A stretch of DNA of 64,000 nt, taken from Dimorphilus gyrociliatus. Taxonomy: Eukaryota; Annelida; Polychaeta; Dinophilidae. Numbering within the stretch: position 1 is the stretch's first letter; each line of letters opens with the position of its first letter. The translations under genes were made by a program, and so were the position numbers. Below the pieces are notes generated by a model. The model saw only the letters and a list, made by a program, of their open reading frames with translations. It was not told where the DNA came from and did no database searches. The DNA is taken from contig CAJFCJ010000013.1 of the NCBI GenBank assembly GCA_904063045.1, positions 788,156 through 852,155 on the forward strand, read 5' to 3'. Positions 23,693-36,547 of the stretch are shown in pieces.

Positions 23693-26600
23693 ATGATGCT
23701 TTTCTTCATCTTTCTTACCTTTTTGATTAATACTCAACTATCTCTTGGGTATCAGTGTTTGTACAGGGAGATAAGGAATTCAAGTGAATACTGCTTCGTT
23801 GATTCTAAAGTTGATTTGAATACTTCGCTAGAAGTTTGCAATTCGCTCGCTTTGAGACTGGCTACCCTTGAAAGTCAAGACGCTCTGGACGAGGTAAAAA
23901 GTCTAAACTTTTGGGCAAACTTGAGCATGTGAGGACTTCATTTAAGACTTCATTTACATAAATTATGAATCAACTTACATTTTTTTGTATTTATAACTAG
24001 ACTGGTCAGCGTTTGGCTACCTTTACATAGTAAGTTGAGTGGATGGCGGTGGGATGACTGTCTACCGGTGACTTTTGATAATTGGAAGAATCCTATTTAT
24101 AAAGATAAAGAACCTGGCTCTTGTGCGTATATGCACCCGAATAGGGATTGTGTTTGGTACCCAATTTCTTGCTCCTCTACTACTATTTATCCTCTATGTA
24201 CTAATCGACCTTTAGACTGTCCAGAAGGTAAAGTATACTATTCCATTAGAATTCGTATGGATAATTCTTTAATTTATTTTTAATAAAGAAACTACAATTG
24301 CACAAACGACAAGCCGAATCACTTCTGCACCTCCCACTTCTCCTTCAACTATTACTTCAACCTCTATACTACCAACTTCAACTAAAATGCAAACAAAGAT
24401 ACAAACATCACTAGCACCACTATCATCATCATCATCGTCATCATCATCATCATCATCACCAACAACAACAACAACTAGTCATCCTCGATCTTCGCATTAT
24501 TCAACTAAAATTTTCTTTATCTCTCCCTCAGTTTCTACTTTTCAGACACAAAAAACAACTCAATTAGTCAACGAAAAATCTTCTATTCCAACATCTGTTG
24601 AAACAGCTACGCATCCTTCAACAATTTCAACTGAGAAAAACGAATATCAAACAACATCGAACCCGATTGATGAAAATATAAGAAAACTAAATCGTTAGTA
24701 ATGAATTAAACTCTATTTAATGAATTGATAACAACTTTATACACATCATAAAAAACAGCTATATCTTGCCATAAAAATAGGATTTACGAAGATTCGTTTC
24801 ATTATAGATGGGTCAAGGGTTACACGATTATAATTATGTGTAAATTAGGTTACGAACTACCAGACGGAACAACCTCTAGGACTTTTATTTGTACGAAAGA
24901 ACAGCAATGGAAAGATCAGATTTGCAGACGTAATATAAAATATATATTTTATACAATAATGAAAAACCCTGTTCATTGCAGCAAAGAGATGCAACTTGAA
25001 TGATGGAAACGTCATTAGCTACAATTCGAACACGATAGTAAAATGTCCTATAGAATTTTCTCAACATTGTACTTCTGTTGGAAGATTGTCTACAAATTCT
25101 TGCGAAAAGAAGCACATTTCCTGTGGCTTCTTCCCTTATATAACTAATCATTCTACAGTTGAATTGGATAGTACAAAAGATTATCTTATTTTTAAGTGTA
25201 ACGAAGGCTACAGATTCCCCAAGGGGGAGCGTATCAGAAGATTTTATTGCAAAAATAATAATTGGATACCTGAAACAGATGGTGATAGCCGATGCTTAGG
25301 TTTTGCAATTAGTCTTATAAAGTCTACCCTCCTTTCTATAGCAATTAATTGTTTACAGCTCTCACTTGCCCACCAGTACCAAGAGTTGACAACGCCGAAC
25401 CAAACACAACTTTAAGCATTTTTGACACAGTAGTCGAATACAAATGCCGAGTATCTTTTCACGTTGCCCCATTGATAAATAGCCAAGTGATTCGCTGCAT
25501 AGATCCAGGAATCTGGAACGGTAGCGTAAGATCTTGTTACGGTAAGATCCAAATACGTTGAGATTTCCCTATTATTAAAAAACAAGTATGATTAAATGTC
25601 TTATTTGTGAGAGACGTTTCTTTTTAGAGATTGATTGCGGAGAGCCTAAAGAATTGAAGGGATCGGAGAGATACTTTAATTCTACAACATATAATTCAAC
25701 TGTTGTTTATCGTTGTCCTAAAGGGCGCAGATTCTCCGATGGAACTACTCAAAAAGTATCAGTTTGTCTAAAAACATCTAAATGGCTTTTAATAGTTGAC
25801 GATTGCGATATTAATCGTTGCCCACCTCCTCCGCAAATATCAAATGCTTCAATTTTTTTCAAAAATACAAATCTTGGCAGTTTTGCCTACTATGAGTGCC
25901 GAAAAGGTCATGAAAAGACAAAAAACATATCTGGGGCAGTTATCTGTTCCGAAAGATTAAGATGGGAGGGTAACTTTCCAGTTTGTTCAAGTGAATTTTG
26001 TTAAATAGAACAAACAAAAAAAACAGGAATTTTATTAAAGATCTTGTTTTTTTTTTCTCAATTACAGTTGTTCGTTGCATGAGCTTGAATGTTTCGCAAG
26101 ATGTTGTTCTCAGTTCTCTTGATTCTCATTATAATTCTATAATAAATATATCCTGTAGGAATGGTTATTATTCAACATTTCCTAGTAATTTTTCACGATG
26201 CTCTGATGGAGGAGAATGGACAATAGAAGTTCCTTTCAATGTTTGTCAACGTCAGTTTTTTTTCATCCATAAATTGTACAACTCTAGTTAAAAACTATAC
26301 GTTTTCTCTTTTTTACCAAAGCAGCCATAAGTTGTTCGGAACCGTTACGTAAAAAGTATTCTTGGTACACTAAGTCAGCAAACTATGTCTTTGGAGATTC
26401 TATCGAGTTTCACTGCTTCAATGGTTTTGATTACGGAAAGGGCAAATTCTCATTTCATTCGAATTGTACAGTTTTTGGTTTATGGTCGAACGATAATGAT
26501 TGTAAAAAAACGGAATGCCCTTTCCTTGGCTTATGGGATGACTACGTTGCAAATAGTTCTGAAAAATTCTTCTCAACAGTTATCAATGTTACTTGCCAAA

Positions 26601-26918
26601 GTGGTTATTTTTTAAATAATGGTTTTGTCGTAACGCAATGTAATAAAACTGGTGATTGGGAGCCGTCTATTCCAGATTGTATTGGTTCGTTGATTGTAAA
26701 TTGAAAAATATAGAATAAATAATGAAATTCTGTCAATTTTAGATGGAGAACGTGAAACTAAAGACGTTCCTGTCGAGGCAAAATATTCTTCGAATATTGG
26801 AACTGCTGCAATTGTTATTTTAAGTGTAATTCTTTTCTTTATAATTGTATTAGACTTCATTACTATTGCGACTCAATATATGACAAAATCATCTGAAAAA
26901 TCTGTAATTATTATCTAA
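23693..26918 (+). CDS. transmembrane receptor: C-type lectin, mucin-like stalk, multiple sushi domains
   Basis: Ten exons give 873 residues: 23693-23928, 24001-24227, 24289-24693, 24759-24929, 24982-25299, 25359-25541, 25628-25990, 26068-26250, 26325-26684, 26743-26918. Parts in order: signal peptide (MMLFFIFLTFLINTQLSLG); a C-type-lectin-like domain across exons 1-2 (EYCFVD, LATLES, WRWDDC, VTFDNWKN, final CVWYPISC..PLC); a Ser/Thr/Pro-rich stalk with a Ser run coded by TCA repeats (exon 3); about eight sushi/CCP modules in exons 4-9 (C, C.GY, C, W, C pattern, for example CKLGYELPDG and CNEGYRFPKG); and in exon 10 a single membrane helix (AAIVILSVILFFIIVL) with a ~20-residue cytoplasmic tail. 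The sushi exons are symmetric phase 1-1. Selectins have a comparable order but with an EGF module that is absent here. Cell adhesion or immune recognition is inference; canonical QPD/EPN sugar-binding motifs were not seen. Confidence 0.88.
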
Positions 26919-27117
26919 AAGTTAAACATAGTAATTTTTTTGTTATCGTATTCTCAAATTTAAGAACAAACATGTCGTAAAAGGAACACTTTTCTTCTTT
27001 TATTCTTTGTTCGAAAGAAAAGATTCTATCTATCTATTTTTGTTATTGTTATAACTATGTATACTAATTATATTAAGGAAAAGACTATTTGTCGTACAAA
27101 TATAATTAAGACTTATT

Positions 27118-27123
27118 AATAAA
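27118..27123 (+). terminator. poly(A) signal for the lectin/sushi gene
   Basis: AATAAA about 200 bases past the stop codon at 26918. Confidence 0.45.
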
Positions 27124-28137
27124 CAGATTTAGTTTACAAATTAATTATGAATAATCTGCTTACAAGAACATTTTAAATTAGATTCTTAGACGAGTTTTTA
27201 TCTCAGGTTTAGCACAAAACATTTGTATTGTCTATTATTATCCTTAAAACTCTTTTGCGTACAAAAAAAGAAAGTATTTTTTTGGCGGACGTAGAATAAT
27301 TCCATATATCGCCATTTCCCGTTTAGTAAAAACTTTTAACAAACAGGCCATCTGGTGATATTTATTGAAATGAGATACGAGTTTATTCCATTGCGTAAAA
27401 GGGGTGTAAGGAAGACTAAATATCAACTCTCCCAATAAAATACCTCATGTAAAAATCTCAATCTCACACAAATTAGTAATAAACCCGTCTAATATTTATT
27501 GATTAATAAATTTTCAGCTTGACTTTTGATTTCTTTAACGAAACGTTTAGCACAAATACCTTCTTCCCCCACTATAATTGACTATTCCATATTGGAACAA
27601 CGGAAAGGGAACTTTTCATACTTTTAAAAAGAAGATAATTATTTTCTCTATTATTTGAATAACAAAATATCTAGAGGAGTTGTGGAAGGGGTGGTGGGGG
27701 CGAAAAAGAAATAAAATCATATTACAAAAGTATGTCAAATACATGCGAAAAGCTCATAAACTTTAAGCTGAATGAGTTATACAATGCGATGATAGATAAG
27801 AAAGAGATTCCCCCTTTCTAACATAGACTTTTCTTTATCTTTGGTAGAGATTGATAGTTGAAGATTTTTATAATACTATCGAGATAATATGTGTATACAC
27901 GCTCCTTAATTACTATTATAATGACAGAAATTCTAATAAATACCAAATTAATTTCTAATTTTCTTATCATGTAGCTTATTAGTTTTTTTTTTACCATTCT
28001 AGTTTGTATGGTTTAGATTTGTACCACTTTAATCTTATAACCTTGAAGGAAATACCTTTGAATTATCTTTTAAAAATGACTTATGAAACATCTGGTAGGA
28101 TTTGCTTATTTTGAAAAGTTTATTTTTTATTCTTATA

Positions 28138-28195
28138 GGGGGGGGGGAGGGGGAGAATGAGGATAAGGAGGAGGAGGAAGTCGAGGGGGATGTCG
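28138..28195 (+). repeat. G-run and G/A-rich low-complexity tract
   Basis: An 11-base run of G followed by further G3-G5 clusters. This base composition is out of character with the A+T-rich surroundings and could fold as a G-quadruplex. Confidence 0.7.
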
Positions 28196-31100
28196 AGTTT
28201 GACAAACGTAAGTATCTATTTATAGAATAGTCGTCATTCGCTTTTTTCGATTTCAATTTTCTAAAAATACAGCAACCTACAATAAACTACGTAATTGAAA
28301 AATCCATATTAAATTAATGACAAAAATAGCTATTCTTCCGAAATCTTCTTGATAAATGAATACGATGGGAAAAAGTGTCTGCAAAGTAATTATTTTAAAA
28401 ACAAATAGAATAACCCATTTCAGCATGGACTGGACGCTGGACGAGTTTAATACTGAAATAGAGTTTGCTATTTATTTTTATATCTAAAAACTGTCCTCTT
28501 CATTTCGTTGAGTAGTACATTTTAAACTTTTCCGGGTTGGCCTATATCATAATAAACTCGTCCGAATTGGTGAGATCGCGCGATTCTTTGATAATAGATA
28601 TAAAACGCAATTTTACACATTGAGATAAGAAAAACTCTAATTTACAACAAAAAATCTATGCGGCTTTATCTTTCTCTAATTATTGAATATGTAAACTTGA
28701 TTTAAAATTCTTATCGCTTAAATAAAGTAGCCATCCGATACCTAGTGATAACAGGAATAGACTCGCCTGGTATGGTTTTGCGAGAAATGCCCGATAAGGA
28801 AGTGTTGTAGATTTGAGAGAATTTACTATTAAAAAGAACCTAAAGCAATTTCTTTATCTACTTTTCGATTATAATTAATGAATAAAAGTTTTAATCTGAA
28901 AGTTTGAAAAATTTAACTTCCTATCTGTGGTTTTTGAAATGGTTTTCGATAACTGATATCGGCTATCGCTATAATAGACTCGCCTTCCGATTTCGCTAGC
29001 TATGGCACATCCCTCCAAGATAAAGATTTAGACTAGTCTAAAATATATACACGGTCACTAGATGTCTCTTTAGCCAAAAAACTTGCTTAATTTCAAGAGA
29101 AGTAATTGATACGATGGGAAACGAAAGAAATTCGACATGTCTAAAGAAAACCTTGGAAAGTTCGTTATACTCTATATGACAAAAGTATAAGTGCAAAATA
29201 TGCTCAAATTAATGGATAAGAGAGATAGATAGATAGATAGAGAGAAAAGAAATATTTGTCCCCTGTCCAATATTTACAATCTCTTCGTTTCCTCAACTTT
29301 CCTCCACCTCCTCCCCTCCCATTCTCCCCTCTCCTCAACTCAGTTTGATTTATTCCGGTAAAAAAATCACTGCTTTATTATTCATAGTTTTAATATAAAA
29401 AAAACCGTGATAAAACCAAAGGGGAGGGAAGCTTCAAAAGGATAAATCACATCCCTTTTTTCAAACTCCCTGCAATAAGCAATTTGTATAGATTATTATA
29501 TATTAATATATTACACAGGCTGATGTCTTAGTGAACCTTGACCTAAGACTTTAAAAGTTATAAATTAGGTCTTTAAAAAAGAAATTGAAATGACAGAAAT
29601 AAATAAGTTGTCTTATAATTTAAACAAGTAACATATTGCTTTGTTACTGATAACGGTTGTCGAAATAATGAAGGATATACTTTCCCGCCCTTGACCTTAT
29701 TACAATAATATATCTTGGATAAAGTCATAAAAATGAATTTGTAAGAACTTGAGAAGAGAATACGTAATTTGTTTCGTGCGTAGAATAATCTATGCTATAT
29801 AAATTTTTAAAAGAGAGAATACTATAGGTTATAATTAATTATTACTTATCCTCTCTTTTAAACGATTTAAACCAATTTTTTTCTATTTCTTCTCTTCCCT
29901 AATTTATATTCTTTTCCTCTCATTTTTCATAATTATCTTAGTCAGCTTCTCTCAGTTTTATTTATGAATTCAAAAATTTTCTTCCTGAAGATTAGCAGAA
30001 GATTCTTAAAGATCTTTTAAAGTTTTATAATCGGCTGTAAAACAGAGGAAAATTTTTTAAAAGTACGTCTCTTAGGCTTTCAAAAACAAATTAATGTTTT
30101 TTTCACACGCTTTCCCCGCTATCCTCCCTCTCCATTTTAGTACGTTCCTTCCTATTGCCATCCGTAACCCCCCGCCTATATTATAATATTTGTTTTTTTT
30201 CGCCATAGTGGCTTTTAGTAAAAATTTTAATGTCACTAATTGCTTTTGTCACAAATGGAGGCTAAGTACTTTGTTGGAAAAAATGACCCAGAAATTTGTA
30301 GGCCTAGTCTCAGTACAGTTTATCTTATGGGGATGTCTGTTTTGCGTAATACACTTATTGTATAGAGAAAATTTACAAGAAATATCTTAATAAAGGTACA
30401 AATTTTTACGCGAACCATCCTTTCGAAACAATGAATATTTATGTATAGACCAGAAGCTTTTCTATGGTTGACTAAAAGGGAAATCATATGATAAAACCCC
30501 TTGATTTAGTTAGTCAATGCATATCAAATTTATACACTCTCTATTAATGCAACGTCTCCTATAATGAGCTTTCAGACGGAGAAAACTAAATAAAAATTTA
30601 AGCTATCACCCCTCCCCCCCTCTCCTCCTCCTTCTAATAACCTTTAAGAAGACACTAGATGTCTCTTATTATTTATATAAAAAAAAACATATAAAGATTG
30701 TTAACAAATATTCATTACTTTTTGATCTTTTCAAGGAAAATTTTTCTGATGCTGATTAATTGATAATCAATAACTTTGGAAAAGAGCATAGAGTGTAAAG
30801 AAACACACAACTATCAATATAAAAGGTTGGTACTAAAAGAAATTTACAAACAAAACAGCGGTTTTAATTTTATTAAAAGAGAAAACTATATAGAAAGGTT
30901 GATTGATAGACAGATAGATAGATGGGGGAGAAGGGGGTAAGAGAAGAAACATTAAATATCTGCAGATGAGAGACATAGGGAAATAATAAGCTTTAAAATA
31001 TAGACGTATGATTGTATAATCTTGTATATTAACTAGAAAATTGTAATATTATATATAAGCCATTGTATATATTCTTGTATTGTTTTATTACTATAGAAGT

Positions 31101-31655
31101 TTTGAAGTAGCCTTAAGGCTAAAATCTTTGCTATTATAAAAATATCTCTTATCCTAGTTTAAATATAGAAATATATTGTATTTACTAGTATACTTCGTTA
31201 CAAGTTAGAGATTTAAAAAAAGTTAATTGTGGACGAGTTTAAAAAATCAGATTAGGCGTGTCCTCTCAATAAATTATAAAAAACGTTTCTTTTTTTATTC
31301 AAAAACCATTATTCTTTTGAATTTAAAAAGATATTCTAATATTAATTTCCGTCTGTTCTAACTTTTTATGATTTACAATTGAAAATTGAAAATATATATG
31401 TACATATCAATCCTTGTATAAAAAGTTAACACCCCTCATATTACAATTATCATTTAATATACTTTTAATAAGAACAAGCAGAAAGTTTACTGTGGACGGT
31501 GATCTTTGTGTAGAATGATACATTCTTCGATTGTTGATGTCAGATAACGATGTGTTGCGTTACTTGAGTGAAATTGTAACAGTCTACACTGTGTATATTC
31601 GCTTTTCCTTTTGTAACGAAACATGAAAGAAGTTCGTTTTTAAGTTTCTAGTAGA

Positions 31656-31667
31656 CACTAGATGGCG
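31656..31667 (+). promoter_or_regulatory. CTCF-like core motif
   Basis: CACTAGATGGCG fits the CTCF core positions CASYAGRKGGCR exactly. It lies between the lectin/sushi gene and AKAP1. Binding is not demonstrated by sequence alone. Confidence 0.4.
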
Positions 31668-32163
31668 TATGGAAATATTGAACTTGAATGGCGGAAATAC
31701 AATCTTTATCAAGTTTTGTATCTTTGGTAGTTCTTAATCGTTTATTGACCTTTCATTAAAGTTTTGTTTTCTGTGCAAGTATTTTTATTGGGAGAAAAAA
31801 AGTTACAAAAGTTCTTAAACAAATTATGCTCGAAAAATCATACAATGTTAATGAATGTCAAATAGGAAACAATCGAATAATGAATTTTACTATCTAGCAT
31901 TCAAGTAAAATTTTATGTAACACAATGGATGCAATACTTAAATGTACGTTTTACTTACATTTCAGGCGTAAAAGTATTGACAACTAAATAATACCTTGAA
32001 GCACATTAAATAGTATATATTATTTATATACTTGATTAAACTTATATAAATGACACATCAATGCAACAGGCCCACCACTCGGGTGAAAAGAGTTTTATAA
32101 CATTCATATATATATATATATATATGTACCTTTTTAATATAAATTTTTTCTTAATAACATACA

Positions 32164-34613
32164 TCATACTTTGACATCTTCTTTCACATCACTCGAAGTA
32201 GTAACTTCCTCAGTATTTTCATTTTCATCATCATCTTCATCGTCTACATTTTCGTTTGCTTTGTCTTCTTCCTGATCAGTATTCTCAACCTTGTTCTCTA
32301 AATCTTGGCAAGGGTCTTGTAAAGCCAATCCTTGTTGAACCAATATAGTGTTGATGTGTAGATCCTAGAATATAGAATGTTGTGCAAAGAATGTTATTTT
32401 TTTTCAATACTTGTGTAAATGCTAGACTTGAATTGAAAATTTAAACACGCGACAAGATAGTGTTTTAAGTAGAAAAAAAGAAATACCGTATCTCCGACAG
32501 GAATGTATAAGTCGACCAATGGCTCATCATTGGCGTAACCTCTAACAGAGGCAACCATCTTTTGCGCATGTAGCATAGACTCTACTCTTTGCACAACGTC
32601 ATCTGGCGCACCTAGAGCAACAAATACCTTGTCAAATATAGTTGATCTAATCGTATAAGGTTAATCTTTTTTATTTTACCAGAGTTAATCTTTAAACCAG
32701 CCAGTCTACATTTGACTGCTTGGAAAGGTAGGCTCAAAAAGTCGATTCGTAATTGTCTTAAAGTGAAGCACGATACTCTCTGATAGCCACCATAGTCGAC
32801 ATACTTCACCTCACACTCATCTTCCTCGGGATAATATTTTCGTACAATGGCTCGATACCATCCATTATTTAGAGGAGCAGCACACACAATATTTGGTCGC
32901 ACAGGACGAGGTAATTGAGGAATTGTGGTATTTGCGTCAGTGTACACAAATTTCATGCATTCAATCAGCCTGCGAAAGTCGCAATAGCTAGGATGTCTAG
33001 ATAATTGAATAAATAACTCGCAAGGACTGTAAACACTTGAAACGACTACGTCGTGCTTCCCCTCAGTTAAGTTTAAATGAAGATCTCCCCAGTTGTATAT
33101 TGGACCATCTTGAGTTTGATCAATATCAGACAAATCAACTTCTCGGAAGCGTTTTTTCAATATATTTAATGCTCTTTCAACTGCAGGAGGGCTGCCTGTA
33201 AAATTAGAAATATTTTCATCAGAAAATTTGTAACAAATACGAAATTATCGTCGAACCTTTAAGGATACACAATTGATGGTCTTTATCAAATACCTTCGGT
33301 TTCATTGACAATTGAACTCCCGTTCTAGCTATTATACTGTCAACATTTTTACCGCTTCGACCAATCAAGAGTCCAACCAATTCTGAAGGAAAGTTAATTG
33401 TATGACGTCGTACAGGCTCAGTGCCATCATCGACATCGTTGTTTCCTCCAATACGAATTATAAATTCTCCATCACTGCCACTGGCTCCGTTGCCACTGTC
33501 ATTTGAGCACTGGAGAGGTTATTTATAGATTAGTTTTGTATAGCAAAAAAAAAGAAAGATCTTTACGTCTTTGAAAGGTGACGCGTTGATATTTACCTCA
33601 GCCTCGTCATTGCTACTGCAAGGCTCGTGTTTATTTTCCTTGGAAGCACAAGCCTCGTTTGATAATGTTGATGTTTCTTCACTTTTTGATTCAGTAGTAC
33701 CTTTTGTCTTTAAAATAACCTTTTTGTGTTTTTTAGGAGCTTTAGCCTCATTTAAATGCTGTTCATTTTCAGTTACTTTTTTGTTTGTGCTCGTACTGTT
33801 GCGTTGAAGTTGAAAGTTAACGCGCTTCGACTTTTTTATCTTTGTCTTTTGTTTCATAGGACTAATAAACTCTGAAGATGTGGTATTCTTTCTATATACT
33901 TTTACATGAGACGCATCCAAAGGATCATCAGAATGTTCATTTTGAACTTGAGCAATATTTTTCACAGTACCGTCTTTATCTGAGATTGAGGGGGTTTGCG
34001 ACTCTTTTTCAGTGTCTGAGGTAGGAGTAGCATTGTCAGCTTCATTTTCAAGCACCTCCTCCGATTCAGCCACAGTTTCAGGAAAAGTAGATAGTTCTTG
34101 CACACAACTTTTCTTGTTGTCAATTGACTCGAATTTTTCAACTTCTTCTGCCCATGATGACCGACTAGATGTTCTGAGCTTCGGTGAATCATCCGACCCA
34201 CTCTCGATTTCACTTTGAGGTCTTACCGCTGGCCATTTGAGTTTTTCGTATTCGCCCGATTCGTTTTTTTCATCAAGATGTTCATCATCAGTTTGCTCAT
34301 CATCTGAATAGGTTTCATATTCTAAATTACGATTTCTTATCAAACCACCCTTATTTGTTGGATTGCTATCATTAGTTGATTTTTGATTCTCAGATGTATT
34401 GAAAGTGTGCTTTGAATCAATATCTTCGGGTTTAACTCCCTCTTTTAACGGTTTTTCGCTGTCAGTTAATTTCTTTTCTTCAGAGTTTGACATTATAGCC
34501 TTGTCTTTATTAGAGTTATTCTTTTCTTTGAATTTTTTTCTACGAAACCAAATTAATGCTACGATCACTGCACACACGGGAACGGATATAACCAAACAAT
34601 TCCTAATCGACAT
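32164..34613 (-). CDS. AKAP1: A-kinase anchor protein 1-like: membrane anchor, KH and Tudor domains
   Basis: Five exons (34613-33567, 33509-33257, 33195-32680, 32611-32487, 32364-32164) give 713 residues. An N-terminal hydrophobic segment (LVISVPVCAVIVALIW) followed by RRKKFKEK matches the mitochondrial outer-membrane anchor of AKAP1. A long acidic, low-complexity linker rich in Ser/Glu/Asp follows. The KH domain has HTINFPSELVGLLIGRSG, with the GxxG RNA-binding loop. The Tudor domain has CELFIQLSRHPS, NGWYRAIVRKYYPEED and EVKYVDYGGY. The tail is acidic. AKAP1 proteins tether PKA and RNA at the outer mitochondrial membrane; I could not identify a clear PKA RII-binding helix. An acceptor (TTTTTCAG) 7 bases before the ATG shows that a 5'-UTR intron precedes it. 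Start chosen because it yields the anchor directly. Confidence 0.9.
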
Positions 34614-34751
34614 ATTCTTACTGAAAAATAGTTAATGAAATATTACATTATGTATGCGTTGTCGATAAGCAGTTGTATATATTCAATTATAACCAAAAAA
34701 GAGCAAAGATGGTGGCCTTTCAAAAACTAAGGATTAAATGTATCTATTTAC

Positions 34752-34960
34752 CTGACAATTCCAGAAAATCTTAATCGTACTGTTGTACGATAGTTAAATA
34801 TATCTCTCCGATTACTTGAGAATACGTAAAATACACGCTTCTCTGAGAGTCTAGGAGAAAAATTTACACATATTGACCAACACACGGCACACGTGGTATG
34901 AAATAGCGCAGAATCTCGTCTCGACTTCTACGAGACTTACGCAAATTTTCGAAATAACAC
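34752..34960 (-). other. probable 5'-UTR exon and promoter-proximal region of AKAP1
   Basis: Minus-strand sequence ending in TTGTCAG|GTAAAT at 34752 pairs with the acceptor at 34621, giving a 5'-UTR intron of 131 bases. The 5' limit is approximate. It contains a CACGTG E-box at 34890-34895. Confidence 0.5.
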
Positions 34961-36547
34961 TTTTAAATATGTAAAAGGATTTTTTGTTTTTTTTTTGCAT
35001 TAAGGGATACCTTAATAAAATTTATCTTAAAGCTACTCCAATTATTTTTTAGACATATTTATAATATTTATAATAAAATTTCTATACAAAATATAGTACT
35101 TATAAAGCAAGGCTCCCGTTCCGCTGGAAACAGGTCATTAAACGAACCAGACCAGACTATTTTGCGCGAAATCCTAAAATGACGTCACAGTTTGTCTATT
35201 TTGATCGGCCGCTGTGGCTATTCCATCCATATAACATGTGAAGATTTTCCCCGATAAATAGCGCATTCGATAAGAAGTTACATCATCCCATTAATGAAGG
35301 TAAACTTACTGTTTAATGTTCTAAGTTTTAATAATTTCTTTCTAGTGATTTAGTTAATTCTCATAAATAAAATATATCCTAAATAATAAAACTGTAACGT
35401 GCCAAAGAAATTTAACATACTAACCCATTTTTAACATTTTAAAAATCAATTCTTTTATTGCCGATTAAATTTACTATTGTCTGGTGTAATATTAAGCTAT
35501 TACTATACATTAAAATGGATATGAAACAATACGATCTTCACAACTAAAGGATACCTATAAGCAATACTATTGTTGAAAATATTGTTAAGTATTTGCCACT
35601 AGAACGTCATTAGAAAAAAACCTTCTATTTATTGTCCGTTTGCGCTGACCTAACAGTTAATATATAATATATTTTTTTCAAAAGCTTGCTAACTATTTGT
35701 TTCAACTTAAAAAAACATTTACAGTTTTTGCTAAGTTAAAATAATGATAATAGAAAAGTTAAAACACTTGCCTTTGTTGTGAATTTTTGTGGATAACTGT
35801 TAACTTCAAGATTCTGTACGTAATTGAGTGACAAAACACAGTCGTCCTTTATTTGGAGGTGCCTGGTGAGAGTTAGAGCTAAAGATTCTCTTTTTTCTGT
35901 TTATTTACTTCGACAGAGTCATGTCATCTACTCATCTAGTTTCTAGCCGTCTATTCTTTACAGCGCATGCGCCTAATAATCTGATTTTGTTCAAATTAAA
36001 CGACACTCTAAGGTTAAATTAAATACCCTGGCGGATTACTACCAGCCAATATTTATTTCTTTCTTTATTTTTAAAGAAATAAACACTTTTCAAACTTTTA
36101 AGAAGTATTTAGTAGTTTAAATATTGTACACTATGAGGAATATTGAAGAATTTTGATTATGTTCTTTTGTTCTTTTTTTTTAACATTAATTTAATCGGTC
36201 ATCTATAACAAAACCTTAAAAAAATTAAATTATAACCAACTGAAGCTTATCAATAGAAAAAAAAATAAAAAGAGAACTCCTTTTCGAAATGTAGAGTTGA
36301 GAAAAACTTATGCTTTTTCACATATATGATAACTTGTCCTTCTTTAAAAGTAACTATAATTTTACATATATCAGTTAAAAGCTTTTTTAAGATTAAATAC
36401 GTTTATATATATATTATATCGCTGTTCTTAATAAATCTATTTTAAACAGACCTAAAAGCCTCACTGGAGCAAAATTTGTTATTATCGAGAGATTAATAAG
36501 AAAAGAAAATTAAAAAAAAAATTAAAAAAAAAAGACCTTCCAAAAAA
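34961..36547. other. divergent intergenic region between AKAP1 and NAGS
   Basis: Holds the upstream sequences of both genes. Near 35161-35187 are an E2F-like TTTGCGCGAAA and a full palindromic CRE. At 35240-35299 a stretch ends in a donor (ATGAAG|GTAAAC) and may be an unassigned plus-strand leader exon. The rest is A+T-rich without supportable frames. Confidence 0.45.
35180..35187. promoter_or_regulatory. full CRE palindrome TGACGTCA with adjacent E2F-like site
   Basis: Perfect 8-base CREB/ATF consensus. An E2F-like TTTGCGCGAAA lies at 35161-35171, nine bases before it. Both are roughly 220-230 bases upstream of the probable AKAP1 leader exon. Confidence 0.4.

Larger units (their letters stand above)
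26919..32163. other. 5.2 kb gene-poor region
   Basis: No supportable exon on either strand; short frames (27244-27435, 28035-28256, 30190-30390) lack family resemblance. An AATAAA at 27118-27123 is the likely poly(A) signal of the lectin/sushi gene. Other structure: an 11-base G run with a G/A-rich tail (28138-28195), AGAT repeats near 29225-29240, two copies of a 15-base string at 29056 and 30653, a CTCF-like site at 31656, a TAGGCCTA palindrome at 30299, and an AT run at 32106-32125. Confidence 0.5.

Noticed and set aside
30190-30390. 66-codon plus-strand frame in the 26.9-32.2 kb gap
   Set aside because: Starts in a T-run and shows no splice sites or family features.
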